From Xanthobacteraceae bacterium (lineage in GTDB: Bacteria; Pseudomonadota; Alphaproteobacteria; Rhizobiales; Xanthobacteraceae), in the NCBI GenBank assembly GCA_030040825.1, contig JASHSY010000211.1, positions 1 to 27,829 on the forward strand: a stretch of 27,829 nucleotides of DNA. The letters run 5' to 3'. A program made the position numbers and the translations under genes. The notes beneath the pieces are model-generated. The model was not told the origin of the DNA, ran no database searches, and saw only the letters and a list, made by a program, of their open reading frames with translations. Of this stretch, positions 8,079 to 16,177 are shown piece after piece (position 1 is the first letter of the stretch; every line of letters starts with the position of its first letter).

Positions 8079-8197
8079 CCAACTTTGCAGTTATGGTTAA
8101 TCAATAGCCAACGGAAAATAGTTAAGAGCCGATTAAACTCACCTGCGAAACCGCCCTAACGGTCGAAATCGCGGGAACTTGCCCGTCTCAACAAATG

Positions 8198-8216
8198 CCG
8201 CCTTCGGCGGATTTTT
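8198..8216 (+). terminator. Terminator-like hairpin in the flagellin leader region
   Basis: CCGCC-TTC-GGCGG followed by A and TTTTT, read on the plus strand. It has the form of an intrinsic terminator but lies about 180 bases before the flagellin start codon with no plus-strand gene just upstream, so it could be an attenuator or the end of a small RNA. Confidence 0.5.
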
Positions 8217-8345
8217 CCTGGGCAGCGCGCAACGCTGAGACGCATCTGCGCAGAAGGTACGTAGATTTACGCGTCTTTAAACGAAATGAGGCAAAGCTTC
8301 GGCAGCCGATCGGACTGATCGGAACACGCACTCGCGGGTACGGTA

Positions 8346-8370
8346 CGTACTGCAAGTGCACGCCAGTACG
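8346..8370 (+). promoter_or_regulatory. Stem-loop in the flagellin 5' leader
   Basis: CGTACTG and CAGTACG form a perfect 7-base stem with an 11-base loop, ending about 12 bases before the AAGGG ribosome binding site of flagellin. In Caulobacter the flagellin mRNA leader is the target of FlbT, antagonised by FlaF, and flaF is the next gene here. That this stem-loop is such a target is inference. Confidence 0.4.
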
Positions 8371-8395
8371 GCCTGTAACCAGAAGGGTGTACCAC

Positions 8396-9535
8396 ATGTC
8401 TGACATCACTTTAACCTCGGGCATTCGGCAGAACCTGCTGTCGCTGCAGCAGACCGCCTCCGATTTGACCACTACGCAGGAAGCGCTCTCCACCGGCAAA
8501 GCGGTGAACTCCGCCGCCGACAATCCGAGCGCCTATTTCACTTCGCAGAACCTGACCAACACCGCGAACTCGCTCAGCGCGCTGCTTCAGCAGATCGGTC
8601 AGGGCCAGCAGACGATCAACGCGGCGACCAACGGCCTCACCGGCATCACCAGCCTGCTCCAACAGGCTTTGTCGACGGTGCAACAGGCCCAGCAGGCCAG
8701 CCAGACCGCAGGTGCGACCACCGGCACGGTCAGTCTCAGCACCAGCGCGAACGTCAGCCTCGCCGCCAGCACGCTGACAATCGCCGTCGGCGGCACCACC
8801 TATAGCGTTTCGATCGCCGCCAGCTCGACCCTGAGCCAAGTCGAAGCCGACATCAACGGCACGTCCGGTCTCGGCAGCTCGGGTGCGGTGACCGCGAGTG
8901 ACAACGGTTCGGGCGATATCGTCCTCACCGCCAACTCCGGTTCCACCAGCTTCGCGTTAGGCGGCAGCGGCCAGACAGCGCTTGGTCTGAGCGGCACTGC
9001 GGTTTACGGCACAAGCTCGACCCGTAGCACCCTGCAAACCAACTACAACGGATTGCTGACGCAGATCACCCAGCTCGCTGGCGACTCCGGCTACAACGGC
9101 GTCAACCTGCTGGCCGGCAACGACTTGACGATCGACTTCAACCCGTCCGGCACCAGCTCGGTGACCATCCAAGGCGTGACCTATAATGCCTCGGGCCTCG
9201 GTCTTTCGACTGTCAGCGGCTCGGGCTCCGGCTCCTTCCAGGACAATTCGTCCACCGGACTAAGCGCCCTTGTGACGGATCTCAACAACGCTATCACCAC
9301 GGTGCAGACGCAGACGGAAACGTTTGGCACCAATTCGGGCGTCATCGGCACCCGCCAGTCGTTCGAAACCGCGATGATCAATACGTTGCAGACCGGCGCC
9401 AGCAACCTCGTTGTGGCCGATCAGAACCAGGAAAGCGCCGACCTGCTCACCGAGCAGACCCAGCAGCAGCTGGAAATCTCGGCGCTGTCCATCGCCAATC
9501 AGGCCAACCAATCGGTGCTTAAGCTGTTCGGCTAA
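8396..9535 (+). CDS. fliC: Flagellin
   Basis: A 379-residue filament subunit. The N-terminal D0/D1 helices (MSDITLTSGIRQNLLSLQQT, LSTGKAVNSAADNPSAYF) and C-terminal D1/D0 helices (GTRQSFETAMINTLQTGASN, LEISALSIANQANQSVLKLF) are typical of Rhizobiales flagellins. Residues about 118-205 hold a flagellin IN-type insertion (STLTIAVGGTTYSVSI, TLSQVEADING, GDIVLTANSGS, ALGLSG). The central region is rich in Ser and Thr, offering many possible O-glycosylation sites. The start at 8396 has AAGGG about nine bases upstream and gives the conserved N-terminus. A strong terminator follows, then flaF. No convincing sigma-54 or sigma-28 promoter was found upstream. Confidence 0.96.
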   Translation: MSDITLTSGIRQNLLSLQQTASDLTTTQEALSTGKAVNSAADNPSAYFTSQNLTNTANSLSALLQQIGQGQQTINAATNGLTGITSLLQQALSTVQQAQQASQTAGATTGTVSLSTSANVSLAASTLTIAVGGTTYSVSIAASSTLSQVEADINGTSGLGSSGAVTASDNGSGDIVLTANSGSTSFALGGSGQTALGLSGTAVYGTSSTRSTLQTNYNGLLTQITQLAGDSGYNGVNLLAGNDLTIDFNPSGTSSVTIQGVTYNASGLGLSTVSGSGSGSFQDNSSTGLSALVTDLNNAITTVQTQTETFGTNSGVIGTRQSFETAMINTLQTGASNLVVADQNQESADLLTEQTQQQLEISALSIANQANQSVLKLFG

Positions 9536-9561
9536 CCCTTCCTGAACAGGCCTTTGGCAAA

Positions 9562-9596
9562 AGCGGCGGGGCAGAAATGCCCCGCCGCTCTTCTTT
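9562..9596 (+). terminator. Intrinsic terminator of flagellin
   Basis: AGCGGCGGGGC and GCCCCGCCGCT form a perfect 11-base stem with loop AGAAAT, followed by the pyrimidine-rich CTTCTTT, 26 bases after the flagellin stop codon. Confidence 0.85.
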
Positions 9597-9683
9597 GTGG
9601 GCTACCCCACCCTTCGACCAACCTCATCAATAATGAAATCTTAAGCCGCAAACCGTACAAAACGGCCAAAGGGTATCAGCACC

Positions 9684-10064
9684 ATGGCCTACGGCGCCAA
9701 GGCTTACGCCAAAGTCGCAAAAGAAACCGCGGCCCCGCGCGAGCTCGAAGCTACCCTTTTGCTGCAAGCGGCCGCCAAGCTGCAAGCCGTCCACGATTCC
9801 TGGCAAGACAAGCCGTCCGGCCTCTACGACGCGCTGACGTACAATCGTAGACTTTGGACCGTATTTCTCGATTCCGTCACTCACGATGACAACCGGCTTC
9901 CGGCCAAGATCCGCCAAAATCTGACACGGCTTGGCGCGTGGATCATGGCCGAAACGTTTTCACTAATGACCAAGCCGCACCCCGAGCATCTCAGGAATAT
10001 CATCAAGATCAATCGGGGCATCGCCACCGGCTTGCGCGCCAGGATTAGTGGCCGAGATGGCTGA
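9684..10064 (+). CDS. flaF: Flagellar biosynthesis regulator FlaF
   Basis: A 126-residue cytoplasmic protein with the FlaF pattern: AYAKVAKETAAPRELEATLL near the start, LYDALTYNRRLWTVFLDSV and LPAKIRQNLTRLGAWIM in the middle, and IIKINRGIATGLR at the end. In Caulobacter and other alphaproteobacteria FlaF promotes flagellin synthesis and secretion, opposing FlbT. It lies directly downstream of flagellin, beyond a strong terminator, so some separate transcription is expected. flbT is usually nearby in this group but is not in this window. Its end overlaps the methyltransferase gene. Confidence 0.95.
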   Translation: MAYGAKAYAKVAKETAAPRELEATLLLQAAAKLQAVHDSWQDKPSGLYDALTYNRRLWTVFLDSVTHDDNRLPAKIRQNLTRLGAWIMAETFSLMTKPHPEHLRNIIKINRGIATGLRARISGRDG

Positions 10065-11010
10065 CGCGGCCGAGCTGATTTCAGGCGACCTCTTGAAGGC
10101 GGCCGCTGTCAAATATCTGAGCGATACGAAAGCAAGGGTGCAGCAGGAGCAACGAGGCCTGCTGAGCATCTTCGACAGTTGGTTCACGCGCGTAGCGAAA
10201 GCACTCATCCCGCTCGAAAGGGGGCGGCCCTGGGAAGATAGCGTAACCGAGCTGGCCGCGCGATCGCCCGCTGTGGGCCAAGGCCTGCAATGGGATTTGC
10301 AGCGGCTACGCCTGTTTCTTCATCGGTGGCAGCAGGGCCGGTTTGTCGAATTCGCCCAACGCGAGCGTTCAGCTGCTCATTATCATCCGCACTATGGTAC
10401 CGAGTTCGGCATCGATGTGCTGTTGACGTGCCAGGGAGCGCCGGCACTGATGCGATGGCGCGGCACGCCGCTGCTGAAGACCGTCTTCGACTTCGCAATA
10501 TACCCGGCGCTCATTTCGGAGCTGCGGCCACGCACCATATTCGAAATCGGATCCGGTTTAGGCGGCAGTGCAGTCTGGTTCGCCGACCACCTTGCGCTCT
10601 GTGGCATTGAAGGGTGCGTCCATTCGGTCGACCTGAAGAAAGTCGAGATAGAGCATCCCGGCGTCAGCTTTTATCATGGCGACTGCGGCAATCCCGATAC
10701 CTTGTTTGATCCGGAACTCCTGCGCTCACAACCGCATCCGTGGCTTGTTGTCGAAGACGCGCACCATAATGTAGCCGGCGTCATCGAGCACATGCACCAA
10801 TTTCTGTTGCCGGGCGATTACCTAGTGATCGAGGACAGCGAAGTGAAGCGACCGGCGATTCGCCAATTTCTCAGCGCGCATCCCGGCAATTATTTGGTGG
10901 ATACGCGGTTCACCGATTATTTTGGCCGAAACGCAACCTGCGCCGGCGACTCAATTTTTGTCAGGGCCCCGGCACACGACGGCCCGAGATCGCAACCGAA
11001 CGTGCCGTAA
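10048..11010 (+). CDS. CmcI-like SAM-dependent methyltransferase
   Basis: A 320-residue protein of the cephalosporin hydroxylase/rhamnosyl O-methyltransferase (CmcI) family. Residues 163-178 are the SAM-binding loop (TIFEIGSGLGGSAVWF), followed by the acidic strand-end motif HSVDLKK (192-198), WLVVEDAHHN (232-241, likely metal/substrate site) and GDYLVIEDS (256-264). The first 110 residues are a helical region not typical of the catalytic core. GTG at 10048 is preceded by AGGA at short distance; the ATG at 10057 is an alternative. Either start overlaps flaF (17 or 8 bases), pointing to translational coupling. Members of this family methylate sugars in glycopeptidolipids and other glycans; methylation of a flagellin glycan is the inference here. 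Confidence 0.8.
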   Translation: MAEMADAAELISGDLLKAAAVKYLSDTKARVQQEQRGLLSIFDSWFTRVAKALIPLERGRPWEDSVTELAARSPAVGQGLQWDLQRLRLFLHRWQQGRFVEFAQRERSAAHYHPHYGTEFGIDVLLTCQGAPALMRWRGTPLLKTVFDFAIYPALISELRPRTIFEIGSGLGGSAVWFADHLALCGIEGCVHSVDLKKVEIEHPGVSFYHGDCGNPDTLFDPELLRSQPHPWLVVEDAHHNVAGVIEHMHQFLLPGDYLVIEDSEVKRPAIRQFLSAHPGNYLVDTRFTDYFGRNATCAGDSIFVRAPAHDGPRSQPNVP

Positions 11011-11018
11011 CGGATATC

Positions 11019-11042
11019 AAGCGGGTCTCCAGACCGCTTTTC
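11019..11042 (+). terminator. Terminator after the methyltransferase gene
   Basis: AAGCGGGTCT and AGACCGCTT pair with one bulged G around a two-base loop and run into TTTT, nine bases after the stop codon. The remaining gap to flgL shows no gene. Confidence 0.6.
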
Positions 11043-11141
11043 GCGGGGCGGAATACGCCACGGCTTCCCCATTGGCTTTCTTGAAAACAGATACGCAAAC
11101 TGAACGATGTGAATAACGTCAGGTCCGGCTTGAAACCCGCG

Positions 11142-12644
11142 CTAGCCGCTGACCGGCGCCAGATAGTTGACCAGGCTCATCTGCGCGAGCCGCGCGGTGA
11201 CCGACATCGACGCCGACAAATTGTTTTGCAGCGTCAGAATATCCTCGCCGATCTGATTCTGGTTGACCCCTTCAATTCCTTGCAAAAGATCCTGCAACGT
11301 ATTTTGCGTCTGGGTATTCAACGTCGTGGCGTTACTGATGCTGGTCTGCGCGCTGGCCAAGTTCGCCGCGATATCGCTGATCGTTTGCGTGCCGGGTTGA
11401 CCGCTTAGATTTTGCTGCACGCTTTGGCAAAGCGCTTGGTAGCTTGCCTGCGCGTTGGGATCGCTCGGCGAGTAGCTGCTGACCGCCAGCACAGCGACGT
11501 TGGCGAGCAGCGAAGCAATTGCCGGCTCGGTAGCGCGCATGCCGTATGCGATGGTCTCCGACGGGCCGACTTGCGCTACGGCGGTTTGCGACGCGGGGGT
11601 CGAGCCGTTTTCACCGGTGTACCAGAACACGGTATTGGCGGAAGTACCGTCCGTTAGCGAAGTCGCCGTCGCCGGCGTACCAGAAACGACCTGCGGCGGA
11701 TCGGAGAAGAAGTTGTTGGCCGCGGCGATGGCGGAAGCCGCCGGTAGCGCCGTCTGCGCCAGATTGGTGACAGCCGTGTTCAATGCGGTTTGCAGGTTGG
11801 TAGCGGTATCGGCTGCCGTTGCGCCAATGGTGAATTGATTGGCACCCGGCGGCGACGCTGTCGTTGCCTGTAACGTGATGGTTTGGCTCGAACCGTCGGG
11901 CAGGGTGAAGTCGAAGGTAACGTCGCCGCCGGTCGGGTTCGAGGTCAAATCGACCGACACCGACGGTGGTGAGCCACTCGGGCCGGTGACGTTGGCGCCG
12001 GCGATGGTTGAGCTAATGCCCGCGAGTTGAAAGCCGAACGGCGAGCCGGCATTCTGCTGCGCGAGCGTTACTGTCGTTCCCGCGAGCGTCGGCGCGTTAA
12101 GCCGGCCAAGTCCGTTCGTACCTTCATCGGCTTGCAGTCGCGCCGCCATCACCTGCGTCAGGCCCGCCTGCGAGCCATTGCCATAGAGAATGGCGTTAGT
12201 CGAAGCGACGGAAGGATCGGTTACTGCGCTGCCCGAGAACAGATAAGTACCTCCGACCTGAGTGTTGAGCAGCGACACGATTTGATCGAAGTAGCTCGCG
12301 GCTGCGGTTTGCGTCGTGGTTTGACCGTTGTTGTCAAGCGTGAATGCGCCCTGCTGACTGATCGCCTGCTGCACATCGTTGCTGGCGCCGCTCAGCTGAT
12401 TGAGCACCGTCTGGGCAACTTGCAAAGTCGTGCTAACGTCGTTGGCGGTCGAGCTGTAGCCATTGATCGCGGCAAGCTGCGCGCTTAGTTGCAAGGCTAT
12501 TCCGGCCTGCGATCCGAGACCGGAATAGGTCGTAGCCGCCTCGCCGGTGCCCAGCTGCTGGCTCAGCGTGTTGAGCTGAGTCATGATATTGTTCTGCGCC
12601 AGCAAGTTACTGGCGGTCAGCGAACCGGGACCGGTAATACTCAT
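11142..12644 (-). CDS. flgL: Hook-filament junction protein FlgL
   Basis: A 500-residue flagellin-like protein, long for FlgL (enterobacterial forms are a little over 300). The N-terminal helices (ASNLLAQNNIMTQLNTLSQQ, YSGLGSQAGIALQLSAQL) and C-terminal helices (TLQNNLSASMSVTARLAQ, MSLVNYLAPVSG) are those of FlgL-type junction proteins. The central third is a beta-rich, Thr/Ser/Ala-rich insertion (VSVDLTSNPTGGDVTFDFTL, QTITLQATTASPPGANQFTI), which accounts for the extra length. It is the last gene of flgE-flgK-flgL; its ATG shares one base with the flgK stop (TGATG). It should be exported by the flagellar apparatus, probably with FlgN help. Confidence 0.93.
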   Translation of the reverse strand: MSITGPGSLTASNLLAQNNIMTQLNTLSQQLGTGEAATTYSGLGSQAGIALQLSAQLAAINGYSSTANDVSTTLQVAQTVLNQLSGASNDVQQAISQQGAFTLDNNGQTTTQTAAASYFDQIVSLLNTQVGGTYLFSGSAVTDPSVASTNAILYGNGSQAGLTQVMAARLQADEGTNGLGRLNAPTLAGTTVTLAQQNAGSPFGFQLAGISSTIAGANVTGPSGSPPSVSVDLTSNPTGGDVTFDFTLPDGSSQTITLQATTASPPGANQFTIGATAADTATNLQTALNTAVTNLAQTALPAASAIAAANNFFSDPPQVVSGTPATATSLTDGTSANTVFWYTGENGSTPASQTAVAQVGPSETIAYGMRATEPAIASLLANVAVLAVSSYSPSDPNAQASYQALCQSVQQNLSGQPGTQTISDIAANLASAQTSISNATTLNTQTQNTLQDLLQGIEGVNQNQIGEDILTLQNNLSASMSVTARLAQMSLVNYLAPVSG

Positions 12645-14506
12645 CAGGACACCGTTTGCAGCAGCGTCGCCATCAGCTGCTGAATGGTGGTCATGACCCG
12701 CGCATTGGCGCCGTACGCGTTTTGCAGAGCGATCAGGTTCGACATCTCGGTGTCGATATTGACGCCGGATTCGTCATTGTAACGCTGCTGCAACGCTGCG
12801 ACGACGGTATCCTGCCCCTGTTGCAGGCTGGTCGCGGCGTTGGTCGCCTGGGTTTGCTGGCTGACGACCTGACTGAGATAGTCGCTCAGCGTTCCGCTAT
12901 AGGGCTGTGTCGCGCTGCCGACGCCGGTTGCGGGAGAAAATGTCAGCGAAGCGTTGGCCAATTGACTGAGAATGAAATTCGGCCGCGTCGGATCGCCGCT
13001 TGACGTACTAGACGAATAAAGGACGAGGCTGGACGGCGAAGCGACCAAGGCCGGGTTGACCGCAATCGTGCCGGCAAGCCCGGTGGTCTGCGAGCCAGTC
13101 GAAGTGATCGCTCCAGTGATCGGCTGCGTTCCATCGGTGAACAGCGGGAGTTGCGCACTGCCGCCGGTCAGCGTTGTGGCGGTCGAAACTTCGGACATCG
13201 AGTCGACGACGTTGCCACTGCCGTTGTTAAGAACCTGCAGAACGGTGCCCGACGGATTGGAGAATTGCAGATTTGCGCCGAATGCCGCGTTGAGCTGCGT
13301 CACGACCGAACTCATCCCGCCGGAGAAGTCGATACCGATAATCTGATTGTTCGAGCCGGGCGGCGAAGTTTGCAGCGGCAGCGATCCGCCTGCGCCGAGC
13401 GATTCAATCGTGACGGTGTGCTGGACATTGCTGCTGTCGGTGTAGGTAAGCGTGATTGAATTGCCGGGGGACAGGGATCCGACGTCGACGCTGTACCCAG
13501 ACTGGGACCCCGCCGTAACGGCGGTTCCCGCTATTGTCTGGTTCGACAGCGCTTGCGACATCTGGTTGGCAAACTCGTCAAGCTGCGTTTGCGCCTGCGG
13601 CAGGATCGAGTCACGCATTTGCAGGTAAGCGCCGATTTCACCAGACTGAATGGCGTTGGTGGCGATCAAATCGGTGCTGGCGCCGGAAGGCGAAACGAGC
13701 GTGATCGTGCCGGCGCCGTCCGCACTCGGATTGGCGCTCCACAGCGACGACGCCGTCAGTGTGCCGGCATCGCCGAATTGAAGCTGCGAAGCCTGGCCGC
13801 CGGCGACCAGTTGTTGGCCGGCACTGGTGAAAACGGAAATCTGGTTGTTGGAGCCCTGCACGACGCTGACATTCATCATCTGCGTGATCTGGGTGATGTC
13901 TTCGTCGCGCTGGTCTTCGAGCGCCGCCACGGTGCCGTCTTGGCTGGTGTCGCCCGAGAGCTGCTGATTGATCTGAGCGATCTGCTGCAACGCGGTGTTG
14001 ACCGTCTGCACGCCGCTCGCGATACCCTGCTCTGCCTGCGTGCGCAGCTGCTGGATCGTCGCAGTCATCGAATTGAGGGCTTGCGCCACTTGCTGCGCGG
14101 CGCCGACAACCTGCGTCTGTGCCGAATAGGAACTGGGACTGGCGGTGAGCGCCTGTAGCGCGGCGGTGAAATTGTTGTAGATGGCGTCAAACGACGACGC
14201 CGAGCCCGGCGTCCCGTAGATTTGCTGGAGCTGCTGGTAGATTTGCGCGCTGGTGTCGGCGTAGGAATCGCCGGAGGTTTCCGTCCATAACTGGCTTTGC
14301 AGCAACGTATTGAGATTGCGGTTGATGCCGTCGGTGTCGACGCTAACGCCGGCCTGCCCCGGCATCGCAACTTCGGCCTGATTGACGGATTCATCGACGT
14401 AACCGGGCGTGTTAGCGTTCGCCACGTTACCGGCGATCACCGAAAGGCCCTGCTGGGTTACATTGATGCCAGCCAGGGCGGCCGATAACGCCTGGGAAAG
14501 GCCCAT
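12644..14506 (-). CDS. flgK: Hook-filament junction protein FlgK (HAP1)
   Basis: A 620-residue junction protein. The N-terminus has the rod/hook signature (MGLSQALSAALAGINVTQQG, VIAGNVANANTPGYV), then coiled-coil-forming helices (AQQVAQALNSMTATIQQLRT), FlgK blocks (EDQRDEDITQITQMMNVSVV, VFTSAGQQLVAGG), and the C-terminal signature VNIDTEMSNLIALQNAYGAN with ARVMTTIQQLMATLLQ. It starts 51 bases after the flgE stop and ends overlapping flgL by one base, so the three form one operon. A Ser/Gly-rich insertion spans about residues 310-540. It is exported and placed between hook and filament. Confidence 0.96.
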   Translation of the reverse strand: MGLSQALSAALAGINVTQQGLSVIAGNVANANTPGYVDESVNQAEVAMPGQAGVSVDTDGINRNLNTLLQSQLWTETSGDSYADTSAQIYQQLQQIYGTPGSASSFDAIYNNFTAALQALTASPSSYSAQTQVVGAAQQVAQALNSMTATIQQLRTQAEQGIASGVQTVNTALQQIAQINQQLSGDTSQDGTVAALEDQRDEDITQITQMMNVSVVQGSNNQISVFTSAGQQLVAGGQASQLQFGDAGTLTASSLWSANPSADGAGTITLVSPSGASTDLIATNAIQSGEIGAYLQMRDSILPQAQTQLDEFANQMSQALSNQTIAGTAVTAGSQSGYSVDVGSLSPGNSITLTYTDSSNVQHTVTIESLGAGGSLPLQTSPPGSNNQIIGIDFSGGMSSVVTQLNAAFGANLQFSNPSGTVLQVLNNGSGNVVDSMSEVSTATTLTGGSAQLPLFTDGTQPITGAITSTGSQTTGLAGTIAVNPALVASPSSLVLYSSSTSSGDPTRPNFILSQLANASLTFSPATGVGSATQPYSGTLSDYLSQVVSQQTQATNAATSLQQGQDTVVAALQQRYNDESGVNIDTEMSNLIALQNAYGANARVMTTIQQLMATLLQTVS

Positions 14507-14557
14507 CGCTCTAGCGGTCCACGCGGCTTACCGACTGTCGCGAGCCTGCGATCGATT

Positions 14558-15877
14558 TCACTGAATCACTTGCAACAGGCTCTGGATCATCTGGTCTGCG
14601 GTCGTCATCACCCTGGCGTTCGCCGAATACGCCTGCTGCGCCACAATTAGTTGGCTAAACTGTGTAGCAATGTCGACGTTGGAGGCTTCCAGCGAACTGC
14701 CGACGACCTGACCGGTCGCGCCGTAGATCGGCGGACCGGAGTCGACGGTTGCGGCATAGGCTTGGCCGTTAAGCGCCTGCAGCGAGTCCGTGCCGTTGAA
14801 TGTCGCGAGCGTAATCTGGGCCAACGGAATGGTTTGGCCGTTGGAAAACGTGCCAGTGATCTGGTTTTGGCTATCGACCGCAACGGATTCCAATTGACCG
14901 GCGGCAAAGCCGTTTTGCTGTAGTTGACTCACCTGTGCGGTGCCGCTTGAATTGGCAAACTGCGTCAAGCCGTTGGTGCCGAAGTTGACCTGAACGTTGC
15001 CGAGGTTGTCGCCGTTCACGGTCAGGTTATTGAGCGTTATGTTCGAAATAGCCGGCGATAATTCGCCATTGGAGTTGAAAGCGAACGTTGTGCCTGAGTT
15101 GGTCCAGGCCGTTTGTGTGCCGGTGGCGGCGGAATCGCTTTGATAGAAAAGTTGCCACGAACCGGTTGCCGTCTCGGCCCAACGAAACTGGATGTTAACC
15201 GGATTGCCCTCGGTGTCGTACGCCGTGATTGAGCCGCCATCGATCGATTGGCTCGTGAACGTGGCGGAATCATTGGCCTCGACGGTACCGCCGGTAACCG
15301 GATTAACCGCGTAGTCGGCAGGAACCAGTAAGCCCGAGGTCGGCGAGGTCGGCAGATTTGCCTGGTACTGTATCGCTGTCGTCTCTTGCGCCGGCACAAA
15401 GTCATTGTTGAATTGGAGCACCTGCGGTGAACTACCGACCGGATTGCCGGTCGCCGCATCGATCGGGATGCCCATCAGGTAATAGCCGGCGCCGTTTACC
15501 AGATATCCGCCCGAGTTGAGTGTGAAATCGCCGGCACGAGTATAATCGGAGACACCGCTGAACACCGGGGCGTTGTCCGCCGTACCGGTCGGTTGCGCGA
15601 CGACGAACCAGCCGACGCCGTTGATCGCCATGTCGGTTGAGACCGACGTGCTTTGGATCGTCCCCTGAACGGTATTCGTGGCGGCTGAGCCGGCTGTAAC
15701 GCCGTTCGCAGTTTGCTGGCCGGCGGCGGCGGCCGAAACCAAATCCTCAAAAAAAGTGTTGGTTCCTTTGTAGCCGGTCGTCTGCGAGTTGGCGATATTG
15801 CCGGAAATGTTCTGTAGCGCGAACGACTGAGATTGCAGACCAGCAACGGCGGTGGTCAATGCATCAAAAATACCCAT
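14558..15877 (-). CDS. flgE: Flagellar hook protein FlgE
   Basis: A 439-residue hook subunit. The N-terminus has the rod/hook family signature (MGIFDALTTAVAGLQSQSFA, LQNISGNIANSQTTGYKGT) and FFEDLVSAA; the body has the hook patterns MAINGVGWFVV and YTRAGDFTLNSGGYLVNGAG; the C-terminus has LEASNVDIATQFSQLIVAQQ and AYSANARVMTTADQMIQSLL. The start at 15877 gives the conserved N-terminus with GGAGAG a few bases upstream. It is the first gene of flgE-flgK-flgL and is driven by a near-perfect sigma-54 promoter with an upstream dyad. FlgF and FlgG share the end motifs, but the length and gene order favour FlgE. Confidence 0.93.
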   Translation of the reverse strand: MGIFDALTTAVAGLQSQSFALQNISGNIANSQTTGYKGTNTFFEDLVSAAAAGQQTANGVTAGSAATNTVQGTIQSTSVSTDMAINGVGWFVVAQPTGTADNAPVFSGVSDYTRAGDFTLNSGGYLVNGAGYYLMGIPIDAATGNPVGSSPQVLQFNNDFVPAQETTAIQYQANLPTSPTSGLLVPADYAVNPVTGGTVEANDSATFTSQSIDGGSITAYDTEGNPVNIQFRWAETATGSWQLFYQSDSAATGTQTAWTNSGTTFAFNSNGELSPAISNITLNNLTVNGDNLGNVQVNFGTNGLTQFANSSGTAQVSQLQQNGFAAGQLESVAVDSQNQITGTFSNGQTIPLAQITLATFNGTDSLQALNGQAYAATVDSGPPIYGATGQVVGSSLEASNVDIATQFSQLIVAQQAYSANARVMTTADQMIQSLLQVIQ

Positions 15878-15958
15878 GACTGTCTCTCCAACGCGGTCCT
15901 CAACCGACAACGGCGGCGCACGACTGGCGGGCTTCCACCGCTTACAGGGCGAAACGGG

Positions 15959-15974
15959 AGCAAACCGCGTGCCA
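15959..15974 (-). promoter_or_regulatory. Sigma-54 promoter of flgE-flgK-flgL
   Basis: Read on the minus strand: TGGCACG-CGGT-TTGCT, a full match to the -24/-12 consensus with GG and GC 10 bases apart. The expected leader is about 70 bases before the flgE ATG. Confidence 0.85.
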
Positions 15975-16027
15975 CTACTTTACTCATTAAACATCAATAG
16001 CTTATGGCTTATGACCGAAGCCGTCCC

Positions 16028-16066
16028 CGGCACGGATGTGCCGACCGGGCGGCAAAAATTGCCGCC
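16028..16066. promoter_or_regulatory. Paired dyads upstream of flgE (FlbD/ftr-like)
   Basis: GGCGGCAA-AAA-TTGCCGCC at 16048-16066 is a perfect 8-base inverted repeat. A second dyad, CGGCAC-GGAT-GTGCCG, lies at 16028-16043. They sit about 55-95 bases upstream of the sigma-54 -24 element, and the first is almost the same as the dyad upstream of flgI (1714-1730). They are likely enhancer sites for an FlbD-type activator. Confidence 0.65.
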
Positions 16067-16177
16067 TGACCGATGCAATTTCGGCCGGCCGGCTCGCTCA
16101 CTACCTAACCGCCAAGCTGCCTTGTGAGCAGCAAGTTCGACATGCTTAAACGTGAAACCGATACGAAGGATTTGCGA

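Noticed and set aside
8095..8108. GG-N10-GC upstream of flagellin as a sigma-54 promoter
   Set aside because: Only the invariant GG and GC match; the surrounding bases (GGTTA, TAGCC) are far from consensus, and no dyad lies upstream.
8134..8160. TAAA-N15-GCCCTAAC, like a sigma-28 promoter upstream of flagellin
   Set aside because: Only about half of the -10 positions match GCCGATAA, and sigma-28 is often absent in this bacterial group.
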